NCBI GenBank assembly: GCA_022113835.1
Contig: JAILWY010000005.1
Span: 5,412,501 to 5,476,500 of the forward strand
DNA length: 64,000 nt
Source: Atopsyche davidsoni
Taxonomy: Eukaryota > Arthropoda > Insecta > Trichoptera > Hydrobiosidae
Direction of reading: 5' to 3'
Below are positions 24,655 to 36,136 of the stretch, one piece after another. Under the pieces are notes generated by a model. That model was not told where the DNA came from, made no database searches, and worked only from the letters and a program-made list of their open reading frames with translations. Position 1 is the first letter of the stretch. Every line of letters starts with the position of its first letter. The position numbers and the translations under genes were made by a program.

Positions 24655-24775
24655 GGTTTTGGGGTCTCTGACGTTTCGGTTCTGGTACTAAGGCCATATT
24701 CTATAATTTAAACAAACCCAAAGAAAATCTTTTAAGATGGCTCAAGTGACGAAACTCAAACGTTAAAATTTTTAA
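24655..24775. repeat. Fold-back region with GACGTTTCGG and GACGAAACTC
   Basis: TGACGTTTCGG near 24670 and GTGACGAAACTC near 24750 face each other, with AAGGCCAT and AGATGGCTC nested between them. Nested GGCCAT/ATGGC and CGTTTCGG/CGAAAC pairs recall Penelope-like element terminal repeats. The match is by eye and the arms are imperfect. Confidence 0.3.
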
Positions 24776-25899
24776 CTTCAAACGAAAACCCGAGAACAAA
24801 GCAATTCAAATAACAACAGCAGCCTACAAACACATTAATCTTATTAAATTATCGTTTTCAATAAAATTTTATAGATTATTTAAACAACAAATTTATATTT
24901 AATTTTCCTGAACATCCGCTAAATAAAGCGTTATTTAAGCGGTACATTTTAAAACAAAAATAGTCGAATAAATCGCTCTACCGCTAATCTCCCCGCGCCA
25001 TGTGCTGCCAGGCCGATAACTTTTTAAAAAAATATAACTAAAATATACAGCGAGTGCTTTATTTTGATGTGGCAACACCGGGAGAGAAGAAGAGGAAGAC
25101 CAGGGAGCTGATTTATTTGAAGGGTGGAAGAAGAAATATGATAACCCTGCCACCCCGCCATGCATCACATTGAAATTACTCATTTATTCTGAGAATTTAG
25201 CACTGTCTCTTGTCCAGCCCTTGAAATTGTATAACGGGTATCCATATTTTATATAATAACTCGTGGAAACCTATCAATGAACCTATGGAATGAAATGAGA
25301 TGTCTGGTTTAATTTGTAATACTCTATATTTATCATTTGATTACAAATATTTTTTCACTTGCAAAACGGTATAGCAAGTACTGTTTTACTTAATACTCTG
25401 AGCTGATTTTTTTACTTACAACGGTAAGTTTCAATAGTTTTTAATGATCCAAATAACATTTTGTTTAATTTTGTTTATTTCAACATTATTTAAAACTATG
25501 AAATAACGATATTGAACATTTGTGTTTTAAAACACGGTGTTAAATAAATGTAGAATTTCTCTAGAACAACAAGACTATATATAAAAGACATTTATAAATG
25601 TTCAACGTTATATATTTTTTACAATATAATATTATAAATAAAGATAGAAATTTATTATGTTTAAACCAATCAATCATTGTAACAATAAAATTTTCAAGAA
25701 ATATTCATTTTATAGAGTGAGTTATATTTGATATCCATATTAAAATATTCACATAAAAAAGTCCATGGCCCTGTCAATAATTTTAAAAATACATTGTTTT
25801 TAGATTGCTTTTTTTTTCTCGCATAAAAAAACACTCGCCTCTGCAACATCAATCACCCGGACAAGTCTGACAAATTCTGGAGTACTTCCGTCAAATCAA

Positions 25900-26110
25900 A
25901 ATCTACAGTTTTACGCCGGAAGCGACTAGCCGGACGCCGGCGCTCGGTTCCGGCTCCTGGGTAGACGCTTCAGGATTTCGCAAAGAGAGGCACAAGGACG
26001 TCGCGACGGCGGCGCCGGTCCCAAGTCTGCTGCAGATCAAACGAAAGCGTCCCGACGCCTGTGGGGATTACGGGAAATCTGTAGAAAGCTCCCGCAAATA
26101 CCTGCTATAC
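25900..26110. promoter_or_regulatory. CpG-rich island
   Basis: A strongly CpG-rich stretch (for example GCCGGACGCCGGCGC near 25932 and GACGGCGGCGCCGGTC near 26005). Its right edge is part of a duplicated segment (see 26035). There is no splice-bounded frame. Candidate regulatory island. Confidence 0.35.
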
Positions 26111-26154
26111 CTTAACTTCTACGCGGTTTACTTTAATATATTTTATATCTTCTT

Positions 26155-26345
26155 TGGTATTAGATATTTCGATTGAGTACATTTTTTCAAATATTGAAAA
26201 TTGATTAGAGACTCTCAGAAAAATATCATCGTGTATTGCGTGGGATTTGAAAACCCACATCCCCAAGCTAACATGGCCGGTGCATTACCAATTAATTATA
26301 CCAACAAATATCTGGTACTTAGCAAGAATTTTTAACAATCATATC
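26155..26345 (-). mobile_element. tRNA-derived SINE, copy 1
   Basis: Minus strand. The tRNA-like head contains a B box in the form GGGTTTTCAAATCCC, with two extra T residues relative to GGTTCAAATCC. It is followed by the family's central word (CACGATGATATTTTTCTGAGAG) in slightly altered form and an A/T-rich tail. The A-box side includes a TGCACCGGCCATGTTAGC word. The 3' tail is shorter than in copies near 34.6 and 37.6 kb. Confidence 0.75.
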
Positions 26346-26371
26346 CTTTAAGTGAATACAGAATATTTTAT

Positions 26372-26540
26372 GTCAAATGTTGAAAATTGATTAAAGAAAC
26401 TCTGAGTAAAATATCATTGTGATTTGCGTGGGATTTGAAAACCCACATCCCCAAGCTAACATGGCCGGTGCATTACCAATTATACCAACGAATCACTGGT
26501 ACTTAGCAATAATTTTTAACAATCATATCCTATAAGTGAA
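26372..26540 (-). mobile_element. tRNA-derived SINE, copy 2
   Basis: Same orientation and same TT insertion in the B box as copy 1, so the two share a recent ancestor. The central word is slightly changed (TCAGAGTTTC-type). It ends just before the second half of the 510-bp duplication. Confidence 0.75.
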
Positions 26541-26689
26541 TACAGATCAAACGAAAGCGTCGCGACGCCTGTGGGGATTACGGGAAATCTGTAGAAAGCT
26601 CCCGCAAATACCTGCTATACCTTAACTTCTACGCGGTTTACTTTAATATTTTATATCTTATTTGGTATTAGATATTTCGATTGATAATG

Positions 26690-26875
26690 ATTGAGTACAT
26701 TTTTTTCAAATATTGAAAATTGATTCTGAAAGAAACTCTCAGAAAAATATCATCGTGATTTGCGTGGGATTTGAGAACCCACATCCCCAAGCTAACATGG
26801 CCGGCGCATTACCAATTATACCAACGAATCGCTGATACTTAGCAAGAATTTTTAACAATCATATCCTATAAATGA
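26690..26875 (-). mobile_element. tRNA-derived SINE, copy 3
   Basis: Minus strand. The B-box region reads GGGTTCTCAAATCCC, close to copies 1 and 2. It is the SINE at the end of the second duplication unit. Confidence 0.75.
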
Positions 26876-26904
26876 AACAACGTACTTATTATGCCAATTA
26901 AATA

Positions 26905-27055
26905 TTGTATTCCATACAAATCACGATGATAATTTTCTGAGAGTTTCTTTAATCAATTTTCAATATTTTGAAAAATGTACTTAATCGTTATCAATAAATA
27001 ATACCTGTATAGGCAAAATCGTACTTCCTGTGAGACGGTCTTCACAAAAATCAAT
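26905..27055 (+). mobile_element. tRNA-derived SINE, copy 4 (5'-truncated)
   Basis: Plus strand. Begins within the central region (AATCACGATGATAATTTTCTG) and runs through the conserved tail CCTGTATAGGCAAAATCG and GTGAGACGGTCTTCAC. The tRNA-like head is absent. Its tail faces the tail of copy 5. Confidence 0.7.
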
Positions 27056-27119
27056 AATATATTAAAAATTTCATTTCAAATTTCAAAAAAATCAACTAAC
27101 GTACATATTTTTTAATATA

Positions 27120-27360
27120 TATTTGATTTTTGTGTAGATCGTCTCACAGTCGGTGCGATTTTACCTATACAGGTTTTATTTGTATTAATATGATTAAGTA
27201 CATGTTTTTCACACATTAAAACGATTATAGAGACTCTCAGAAAAATATCATCGTGACTTGCGTGGGATTCAAAACCCACATCCCCACGGCTTACTTGGCC
27301 GTTGCATTACCAACTATGCTAGCGAGCCATTTCCATTTATCAAGAATTTTAAAGTCTTAA
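27120..27360 (-). mobile_element. tRNA-derived SINE, copy 5
   Basis: Minus strand. The tail (27123-27178) is the inverted match of copy 4's tail over about 55 bp. The body then runs right to the head, with GGGTTTTGAATCCC at the B box and the GGCCAAGTAAGC region near 27290. With copy 4 it forms a tail-to-tail pair about 450 bp across. Confidence 0.75.
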
Positions 27361-29322
27361 CTGTCAGCTTATCAGTATACATGAATAAATAAATTTAAAA
27401 AAATAATTATAAATCTAATTCATATTTTTGCATTATACAATATTTATACGTATCTACATTAAATAAATAAAAAGTGGTAGTAACCAAACATTATTTCAGA
27501 AAATAGATAAGTGTGCTTGTGTATAACTATTAAAAAGTACTGAGACATTTCATGATAAATTAAGTTGCTGCGTTGTTACGATCCAATGAATTTATACGAT
27601 ATTATCGAGTTTATATTTGTCAAATATAAAAATTATGGGTTTTCACTATATATAACACGTAATATAGTTTATTACGCCCAATTGCTTTGAATTGGACAAA
27701 CTAAAAAAATATAAATAATATCCTTGTTAATTTTATTGTTCTTATTTATGACGACAAAACTTCCATCTGGTCCTTCTCAGCAAAAGCTAGGAGGATGAAA
27801 GTTATTCTCTACTCAAACATCCCCGTCAGGTTTTCCAACCATGAAATTTTCTCGGTAATACACTTATATTTCAGGTTGTCACAAACTCGTCCGAGGATAT
27901 TCAACTTTAGTTGCCTGAAAACATTTACGAGTTTGATTTACTTTAAACATTAAGATATGATATCTAGTCAACCCAAGATATCTAGATAATTTCAGAAAAT
28001 ACGCTGTGTAATTATAAGCTTGATAGCTTTTCTCAACGTTTTGAATTAACTGCCTTCACTTAAAGATTCAATTCATATATTATATTATAACCTTCCTGAA
28101 ATCTTATGCTATTGAAAGAACAGCCGCGCTTTCAAAAAGTATAATATGTAAATATATATCCGAGCAATAAAATACGTCTGTATCAAAATCACACTAAATT
28201 TCAACTTTATTCTATTTTAATATATTACGTATATATACGTAACCTTGCGACAAATTAAATATATATTTTACGCCAAAATATCATACATTGTAATATTTTT
28301 CGTATAATACGCAGTAACATGACACATAAAACACTACCAAATTATAATTTTGTTTATCTATCAATGCGTTAAAACGTGAGAAACTCCAACCGAGAGAGTA
28401 ATATCCGAGAGACGTCATTTTTATTGCGAAGGTAGGGTGATAAAAAATTAATAGTGAATTGACAATATCCTGGCTGGAAGCGACGCGAAGCCCTTCGATC
28501 CTCTCCGTTTGAGAAACGCTGGAGAAGAGACAACAAAAAGACGACGATACTCCGTCTAATACATTTGATGCATCTGCCCGTTTGTGCTTTCTAAAAGTAC
28601 TTGTGTAACACAGAAACGTCTTTCTAGAAAGTGTTGAGCACTACTGAATTTACTAAAGTAACGTATAATGATTTTTAAATAATAAAAATTACATAATCGA
28701 TTCACACAAAATACGATGGAGATTTGAATATCTCAGTCGGGTGCTGTGTCCAATTCCACCACAGTGGCTTTATTACTAAGCGAGAATTTAAGCCTTTAAA
28801 ACTGGTTTACGCAGTGTGAAGTCTAAGTCGTTTTGACCATAAAATACTAAGGAGATAGATGGTAATTCGAATCTAACCAGTGTCTCAGCAAATAAATTCA
28901 AGAACTTTTATCATCGCCGCATGTGCTGATTAATTACCTTAAGACTTTTTTTTTCAGAATGAATACAAATCAACGCATAGTTATATATTCAACTTTCATA
29001 GAATTTTCCATACATGTTGATTGCTTGTCCCTATCGACTTAACATTATATATTTATATTTTCGGTCTATCTTGGTGTTTTTTGCTCTTGAATGTAATAAT
29101 ATTCTAACCACTGTTTACTAAACCTCAATAAATTATAATAAGTTTATTTTATTATAAAACGTACACAGCGAGATTGTAATTTTTGATCAATATTGTACGC
29201 ACATTCCAGAACTATTAATGTCCATATCTCAGAACGCCAAGGTGATCGGGATTCCTTGTGAGGACTTGGCTTTCTTTTTCAACCTCTCGTTTTCTATATA
29301 AATGAACAATAGGTTTACTTAC
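27361..29322. other. AT-rich non-coding DNA
   Basis: A modest GC patch at about 28470-28560. At 28720-28890 a SINE-like minus-strand stretch may be a very old relative of the SINE family (TTCAAATCTCCATCG), too diverged to call. Otherwise nothing. Confidence 0.5.
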
Positions 29323-29364
29323 AATTTGACGGGAAACGAGGTCAAACGAAGAAGTACACTTACC
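29323..29364 (-). other. Recursive splice (ratchet) site 2 with candidate RS-exon
   Basis: Minus strand: CTAATTC (a CTAAT branch-point match) lies some 20 nt upstream of TTTTTCTTTTTTTCCAG, joined directly to GTAAGTG at 29364/29363. A second donor, ATT|GTAAGT, lies 41 nt downstream, defining exon 29323-29363. This is the closest of the three to the textbook ratchet consensus. It sits 25.9 kb downstream (in minus-strand transcription) of site 1 and 23.0 kb upstream of site 3. Frame 0 of the short exon is open. Confidence 0.78.
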
Positions 29365-31254
29365 TGGAAAAAAAGAAAAATGAATTAGTTCAGTCAAAGA
29401 AATTGCGTTGTTTCGAGCAATCGAATGACATTAACAATGAACTTACTTAAAGCATTTGGAAAAGAACTTACTGTTTCCTTGTTTACAATGTGCGGAGTTC
29501 ACAATGTAAAATAAAGTTATTTTTATTGACTTAAAATAAACATTTAATATAAAACAACATGTAAGCAATTTTAATTAAGATGAAATAAAAACAATATGTT
29601 GATATAGTAGCAACATTTTTTTGTTTACAATTTCGGACTTAATCTTAAAGCACGATTGAGTAAAAAATTCGTGATTAACATTTAAATTATTTTATAATAA
29701 ATATTGGTTAAATAAGTACAAACTACGCAAAGGATGTAGCCATCAATAGTAAAACAATGTTATTTCAACACTATGAAATAAATATGAATATTTTATGTGT
29801 TTTACGGGGCGTTTCGTATTAGGAGTCGACAATCGCCATTTCCTTGGCGCGGTCGACACACTTTGCATTATTTATAAACGTTTTCTTAAATAGATAACTT
29901 TCATTGAAAAATAAGCAACATTCATTAAGACTATACAGTTATTAAAATAAAACCATTACTGATGGTATACATAAAATGAATAATATCAAGAGCTATCTTT
30001 GGAAAGTATTGCTTTCCCATAACCATCATTATTCACCAAGTGTATCTCTGTGCACTAAACTATTATTCATTTGATAAATACTGAGTAATATATCAAATAA
30101 ATGACAATTTCCGTTTCAGGTATGGAGCACATCACAGCTGAATGACAAGTCTGAAAGCGAATAACGAAGGGCGAGCTGAAGCACACTTGAATGAGAATGC
30201 AGCGGAAAAAGAAGCAAACCCATCCAGACCGCACTAACCCAGTCAAAGACTTATCTGAGGCAGGATGTGTGACTCGAGGCTTCACAGCCAAGCCAGAGAC
30301 CATGAACGATGATGATGAGAAACAAGACAGATTATTTTTTTAAAAATTGATAAACGATGTTTTTTTTCTGAGCTGTTCTAGAATGGTGAATAATTGTTTC
30401 TCTTAAAATAAGCGATATTTTGGGACAAGCAATTTTTCATCGACGATATAAGGCTGATATATTATAATACATGTAAGAATTTGAGAAGAGTTAGGTCTCA
30501 GCAGCGAGTCATTAAAGTTATGTCTACAGCCTCATATCAAAATATTATAAAGATCTCATGCATAGAACTACAGATAATTTAATGAAAAAAAATGTATTTC
30601 TCATTTCAATTGAAAAGTCGTGAGATTAAAATTATATACATAAAATATTTTAAAATATTTTGACGACTTAACATAACGTAACATACCAAATATCGTAATT
30701 AATAAAAACATTAAAAATCGAGACGGCCACTTACGACTATTAAATAATAAAATATATACAAAAAGTTAGAATATTATCAAGCCTAAGATATTCTTAACTG
30801 TATACGTAATAAAAACAAGGCATAACGAATGATTAAGTGTATAGTTGTAATAACATATTTAACATTTTAATAAAAAATAAGTATGTATATATTTTAAGGT
30901 ATTTATAAACTTTGAAAAATAATTGACTATATACTTCAAAAAACAGAATCCTTACTAAAAAATTGCATGCCATGTATTGAAAAGATTTTTAATAATGTAT
31001 TCCCAAAGTACTTTCAAACTTTTTATCTTTACATAAAAAAAATAATTTTAAGATACAAAGCATGATTTCAGGTTAAATTGAAAAATACAATGTTCAAATA
31101 CAAATTTAATAATATACATTTTATGCATTTATTTCAAAAATATTATAAACGAATATTAAAATGTTTATTAAGAAACGTGAAAATTTAATACATAAATACT
31201 CGATAAAGGCATATTTAATATCTGCAGCTGTTGTACTGAATTATTGCCTTGCAG
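29365..31254. other. AT-rich non-coding DNA
   Basis: A slightly GC-richer patch at 30110-30310 has a 78-codon minus-strand frame that looks like chance. No repeats recognised. Confidence 0.55.
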
Positions 31255-31476
31255 GGCATCACGGTGTCTCCGAGCAGACCGGCGTGCCCATATGAGGAGC
31301 AGGAGACGGTCTGCAGCGCTGGTGGAGGTACTGCATCCGCCAGCCTTCCATATACAGGCAGAAATATGCCTTGGGAACATCTCCGACCGGCCACATGGCC
31401 ACTTTCTGAACGTGTTCCGATCTCTCCGTACACTCCTCGTCGCAAAAAACTGCCGAATCGACTTGATTGTCAATAA
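31255..31476 (+). other. GC island with candidate terminal exon (weak)
   Basis: A good acceptor-like sequence, ATTATTGCCTTGCAG, ends at 31254. From there one plus-strand frame stays open for 73 codons and ends with RKKLPNRLDCQ and a stop. The peptide is Pro/Ser/Arg-rich with no domain I recognise. Against coding, another plus frame (90 codons) and a minus frame (101 codons) are also open over the same island, and the strand disagrees with the ratchet sites. It could be a C-terminal exon of an overlapping gene, a pseudo-exon, or a regulatory island. Confidence 0.22.
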
Positions 31477-32989
31477 CGCCGAAGGTTGTAATTATTTCGA
31501 TACGCCTGAGTTTTAGTGTATAAAATTATTGCGTGCTGTCTTCGGAATCGCGGGTTACCAATAATAATGTGGAGAGAGGGATTAACAAGCGGTCTCTACG
31601 TCTCAAATATATTGACGTATTTATCACGTGATAAACGTGAACGTATTCTTATATAAAAATGCTGATTACATTACAGAAAATATCGAGTTTTGTTTAATAT
31701 ACACGTTTTGCATGAATATTTATATAACGATTCTATAAACCATAATACTTTTAAGGAGTAGTTCAGTAATCAAGAAGGCAAGTACAATTGTGTCCAGGTT
31801 CCTACATCTGCGGCACTTGCCTTGTGTACAGGGATATAAAAAACCTGTTTCGTGTAGTGTTTTTCAGGGAGGACTTTATTTCAATGTGAAACTGGGTACA
31901 ATTCGAACAACTTGTCGGAAAATTTTGTGACATTGTAGACACTTTAACGATAAAAACACTATAAACTATAAATCAATGCATAAAAAAAACCTAATTTTAG
32001 ACTTAGATAGTAAGTAATATATATACTGTGCACTTCCTTTTTATCGCATAATAAAAAAGTGGAATAAATTTATTGATTCTTATTATAGCAAATAAAATAT
32101 GTAAGTATATACGTATAGTATAAATATAAAATAAGTATATACCATTTTAAGGTATTTAAAAAAAATAAGTTACATCAAAAAATATTACAGTTCGAAAGTA
32201 AATTGTCTTACGTTTAATTCAAGAAGCAGTCGAATTTTGAAAGACTAGAGCAGAATATAAAAACAGTTTTACAAAAAGATATAGCATTCAACTGGGAATG
32301 TCTGCGCTGCTGAAAAAAAAATACCGATACATCGTAAAATAATAATAAAAAAACCGAAGTCACCCTTGAAAACGTGAAATCCCTTATCTTATACAGAATG
32401 CCTGCACATGAAAGATATACGAAAAAAATATTAAGTTAGTTTCAATGAAACAATCTAACGGAAGCAAATAAAAAGATTCATCGTATTTTGAATAGAAACG
32501 AAATTCTCGTAAAGGTTCTATTTATTGATATACTTACAATAAAAAATTTACTGAAAATTCTCTCAAGAATATCAAAGTAAAATAGTATTATCTGAAACTA
32601 TTGAATCTTAGTACAAAAAATAGTACATATACTTTTTTATTGTCAAATGACGATAAGGACTAAAGTGATAAATATGTATTAATAATTTTAAATCAAGGAA
32701 TTACAAAATTAAGTTTATAGGAAACTGGAATTTCGATTAGTGAATAATCGATATGGAAAATTATTCACCAAACAAGTTGAAAATCAGGATAACTGCGAAT
32801 AATTTATGCCTTGTTTATTGAGATTTTTTTAAAAACAAAAAATCTATGTAACCGTCGGTGGTTATTTCACTATAAGATCAAATCATAGTGCAATGATTAT
32901 TTTTTTTATATAATGTAAACTTTATGTATTTTTAGTATAAACAAACGCATAGATAGATCATACGAATAAAATAAAGTTTTAAAAAAATC
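31477..32989. other. AT-rich non-coding DNA
   Basis: No feature recognised. Confidence 0.55.
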
Positions 32990-33210
32990 AGCGTCGACCC
33001 TCGCTCAGAGTAGGCAGGTGTCTGGGGCGGGTTTGTCTTTCCACCCCAGATCACCGCGGCTCCGCTCGAGGGCGCAATATTTCGATTGAAAGCAAACATC
33101 CCCGACGACTCACCCCTCTTAAGCCCGACAGACCCTCGGATAGGAGCGGCCCGCGCCCCTTGACCGCCCGCCCCTTCTCGCTGCTGAAGGCACGAAGGTA
33201 AATCGCGGAG
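32990..33210. other. GC-rich island
   Basis: A GC-rich patch with several C/G runs (GGCCCGCGCCCC near 33145). A minus-strand frame of 112 codons passes through it, with a 63-codon frame overlapping in another phase. Neither resembles a known protein. Candidate regulatory island. Confidence 0.35.
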
Positions 33211-34199
33211 AAGCCGCTTCTGCATTTGAATACACGCTTCATATTTGCACACCTTGAATTTCACCTTCAAAAAATTGCAGCTGACGAGTATCGAACCTGA
33301 AGCTTTGTGTATTAAAAAAATATGAATAACTAAATGTCTAAGAGATCACATTCATTTTTGTTTGTGATCGCTTTCTCATTGCAAGATCTACGTCTGGACC
33401 ACACTGTCATGTACAAACAATATGTATCTAGAGCTAAAAGGCATAAAAAATATCCATTTATAATCGTCGGCTTATTATAAAAGATATCTAAAGTAACCTA
33501 ACTATATAGTAACTATATAGTATGTCAGTAAAATTATGTATTTATTGAAATGATTACTATAACACATCTTTACAGAGACGTAGTTGTAAAAAAACACTAA
33601 AATCCAATAATAAAATTTGTTAACGCAAGATGTTAAGCAAACGTTATTACAATAAATGCATAGATAAAAAAAAGCTGAAAAATATATAACCGTTAAATCT
33701 AGTTTTTAAATATTTGAATTAGCTATTCGGGTGTTGTTTGATACTTATGCTTATTGCCTGAAGCTTAAAAGTAATGTTTTCTCAAAAAAAATTAAAAAAG
33801 CACCATAGAAAATAGATTAGAAATTTATTTATAGACATAAGTAAATTTGGAATCTATTTCCACTAATGCTTCTTGGAAATATTTGGCACAAATAATCAAT
33901 TATCAATAATGAAATAAAAATACCCATTCTTCTAGAAGACTCGATATTATATTTATAACCGTCCTTGGAATTGGGCGTACAGTGTGTTTTATATTTATTG
34001 TAGTTTTCGGGAAGTCCTTTCAGTGAAGGTGTTTTTCAAATATTAACTTTGACTTTACACTTGATTTATATACATAAAAATATTTTTGAATAAAAAAATA
34101 TATATATTTCAAAGTATAATAAAGTTATAACGTAACACAATTAAAAATAACAACTCCTTGGAAAGCTTTCAAATAATCAATAACAAAAGGCCACAAAAT
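33211..34199. other. AT-rich non-coding DNA
   Basis: No feature recognised. Confidence 0.55.
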
Positions 34200-34410
34200 T
34201 CGATTTTTGGGGAAAAAATGTAACCGGCATTTCTCACAGCCTTCAGGCAGCTTCCCTTTCCGGCAAGATTCTAAAATCGGCTCAAAAGCCGGAATTTTTG
34301 GCAACAATTTCCCCCCGAACGGTCGATTTCCATAAAGCAGCCCGACCGCCCCGCCCGACCGAGCGTTCAGCGAGCAAATGCGATTTGCTTCGATTCGTGT
34401 AACGACTTTG
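34200..34410. promoter_or_regulatory. GC-richer island with Sp/KLF-like and Hox-like words
   Basis: Contains CCGCCCCGCCC near 34350 (Sp1/KLF-type GC box) and CCATAAAG near 34331 (Hox-like), in a patch clearly GC-richer than its flanks. No plausible frame. Candidate enhancer; motif calls are short. Confidence 0.35.
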
Positions 34411-34596
34411 TCTCTAATTTAAGGACCCACCCGACCAACTATACACTGATGTATAAATTAGTATAGACACTGAAAAAATAAATGTTTCATGTTTAAATTT
34501 AAGTACGCAAAGACTTTTCTTGCAGTCTCTCAATCGTGAGGATCAATAAGAAATAAGTTTTGACTCATACATGTTCGTGTTGGCACATTGGTTCGT

Positions 34597-34831
34597 GATT
34601 GTTAAAAATTATCGATTAACAGAGGTGACTCGTTAGTACAAGGGTCAGTACACCGGCCATGTAAGCTTGGAGATGTAGGTTCAAATCCTACACAAGTCAC
34701 GATGATATTTTTCTGAGAGTTTCTTTGAATAATTTTCAATGTGTGAAAAAATATGCCTAATCATATTAGTAAGTAATGTAAGCCTGTAAAGGTAATCAAA
34801 ACGCACTTGATTGACGTTCAATCCACAAAAT
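34597..34831 (+). mobile_element. tRNA-derived SINE, copy 6 (near full length)
   Basis: Begins at a GATTGTTAAAAATT word shared as the head boundary by other copies. The A-box region is TAGTACAAGGGTCAGTA. The B box, GGTTCAAATCC, at 34678-34688 is intact. The central CACGATGATATTTTTCTGAG block follows, then a tail containing GCCTAATCATATTAGTAA and CTTGATTGACGTTCAATCC. The intact polymerase III B box and the order head-centre-tail identify a tRNA-derived SINE. At about 235 bp this is one of the two most complete copies. Confidence 0.85.
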
Positions 34832-35439
34832 AGTCATACATGTCTCATCACTTCATTGCTTAGGAAGCATAGCAAGGTTTTGTTGCTTTTACACGCGCAC
34901 AGTTTTTAAATTGGTTACAAGTTCAAGGAAAAAGATAACTACTGGAAAAAAAAGCCTTTGATGAAGTAATCTATATTTTTTTCTTTGTGAACACCAATTA
35001 CACAAAAGTATGGCATAAAAATCGGTATTTCAGATTTTTTTTATGTCAATGTCAAACATATCATGAACAACGTAAGAGATTATGGTGAGGTTTATCAACT
35101 AAACATTGTAAAAATGTAAGTGTATATAATCAAAATGTAGACCTAACATAAGAAGTGAAGAAATAAATATGAAGAGCAGCGGATCCCCAATAGTATGTAT
35201 TTAAATTATTTCCTACTATTTCATGACTGATATTGAAGGATACAAGTGCTACTATTGTATAAATATCTTATTTTGAAACTGATAAATATTTTTCATATTT
35301 TACACAACGTTAAAAGGTATGTGAACCATGACAGTGTATTTTCCGATATTTTTATATTTTCGCATTCACATTTCAAGTATAAGTGCTTTTTCAAGATTTA
35401 AAAATATTCAAAAACGTTTCAATCAATACGAGTCCAAAT
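34832..35439. other. AT-rich non-coding DNA
   Basis: No feature recognised. Confidence 0.5.
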
Positions 35440-35800
35440 ACACCCAGGCTCAACTAATGGCACTCGCGAGAACTTTCCGAAAATAACAGGATCGCCGTGT
35501 TTCTCTCTCCTCAAAAGCAGGAAGTCGATAATCACCGACCACCTTATTAATACAACGAGCGTACGGCGGGTGTTTAGCCTTTGAAAACTAAACGAAAAAA
35601 AACCTTCTGGCGACGAAACGAAAAATATCCCCGACGCGACGGAGTCTAGCGGCGCGGCTATTCCGGGCCGCCGGTGGGAGACGCATTGGGTCAAATAAAG
35701 ACCAGAAAGGAACGAAGAGGAACAAATAGGTGCAGCAGACGCGGTGAGGTTACCCACTAACAGAGATACGCGCTCAACTAAATCTGAACATGCCGAGTGT
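35440..35800. promoter_or_regulatory. Large GC-richer island with 145-codon minus-strand frame
   Basis: The largest island in the window. The longest open frame of all (145 codons, minus strand, 35419-35856) spans it, but its first residues come from the neighbouring SINE tail. The translation has no recognisable domain and it lacks clear splice boundaries. Absence of stops over this length in a GC-richer patch is only mildly unusual. More likely a regulatory island than a gene. Confidence 0.35.
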
Positions 35801-35829
35801 TCAATAGCCGTCGAATTTAAAGATAAAGA

Positions 35830-35945
35830 TATAATTACTAATATGATTAGGCACATGGCGTCCCAGGCTTACATGGCCGGTGTACTGACCATTGTACTAA
35901 CGAACCACATCCATTAATCGAGACTTTCTAACAATCATACTCTAC
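35830..35945 (-). mobile_element. tRNA-derived SINE, copy 7 (internally deleted)
   Basis: Minus strand. The tail word ATTACTAATATGATTAGGCACAT is joined directly to the head (CCAGGCTTACATGGCCGG, then the A-box complement and GAGACTTTCTAACAATCATAC). The whole B box and centre, about 80 bp relative to copy 9, are missing. Confidence 0.7.
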
Positions 35946-35965
35946 ATATAAACCAATGTGCCTAG

Positions 35966-36136
35966 GTCATGTATGACTGGGGATGTTGGTTCAAATCCCA
36001 CACTAATCACGATTATATTTTTCTGAGAATTTCTTTAATCATCTTCTATGTGTGAACTAATGTGCCTAAACATATTAGTAATAATACAATAAACCCGTAA
36101 TGGGTAATAAATACGCACGTGATTGACGTTCAATCC
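35966..36136 (+). mobile_element. tRNA-derived SINE, copy 8 (5'-truncated)
   Basis: Plus strand. Starts just upstream of an intact B box (GGTTCAAATCC) and runs through the central block to the tail, including GTAATGGGTAATAAATACGCA and GATTGACGTTCAATCC. It lies head to head with copy 7. Confidence 0.8.

Larger units (their letters stand above)
20672..25899. other. AT-rich non-coding DNA
   Basis: More than 5 kb without a gene. Only the CRE at 24132, a tRNA-like fragment near 23790 and a fold-back near 24655 are noted separately. Chance frames of 60-82 codons are AT-driven. Confidence 0.55.
26035..26880. repeat. Direct duplication, offset 510 bp, carrying SINEs
   Basis: The segment starting GATCAAACGAAAGCGTC at 26035 recurs at 26545 with very few differences over about 145 bp (through CGCGGTTTACTTTAATAT), and both copies run on into a minus-strand SINE. 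An extra SINE copy sits between. High identity points to a fairly recent unequal exchange between neighbouring SINE copies. Confidence 0.85.

Noticed and set aside
32932..33270. 112-codon minus-strand open frame
   Set aside because: Low-complexity, GC-driven composition, with another overlapping frame in a different phase; no family resemblance.
35419..35856. 145-codon minus-strand open frame
   Set aside because: It starts inside a SINE tail, has no recognisable domain and no splice boundaries, and lies in a GC-richer patch where long chance frames are expected.
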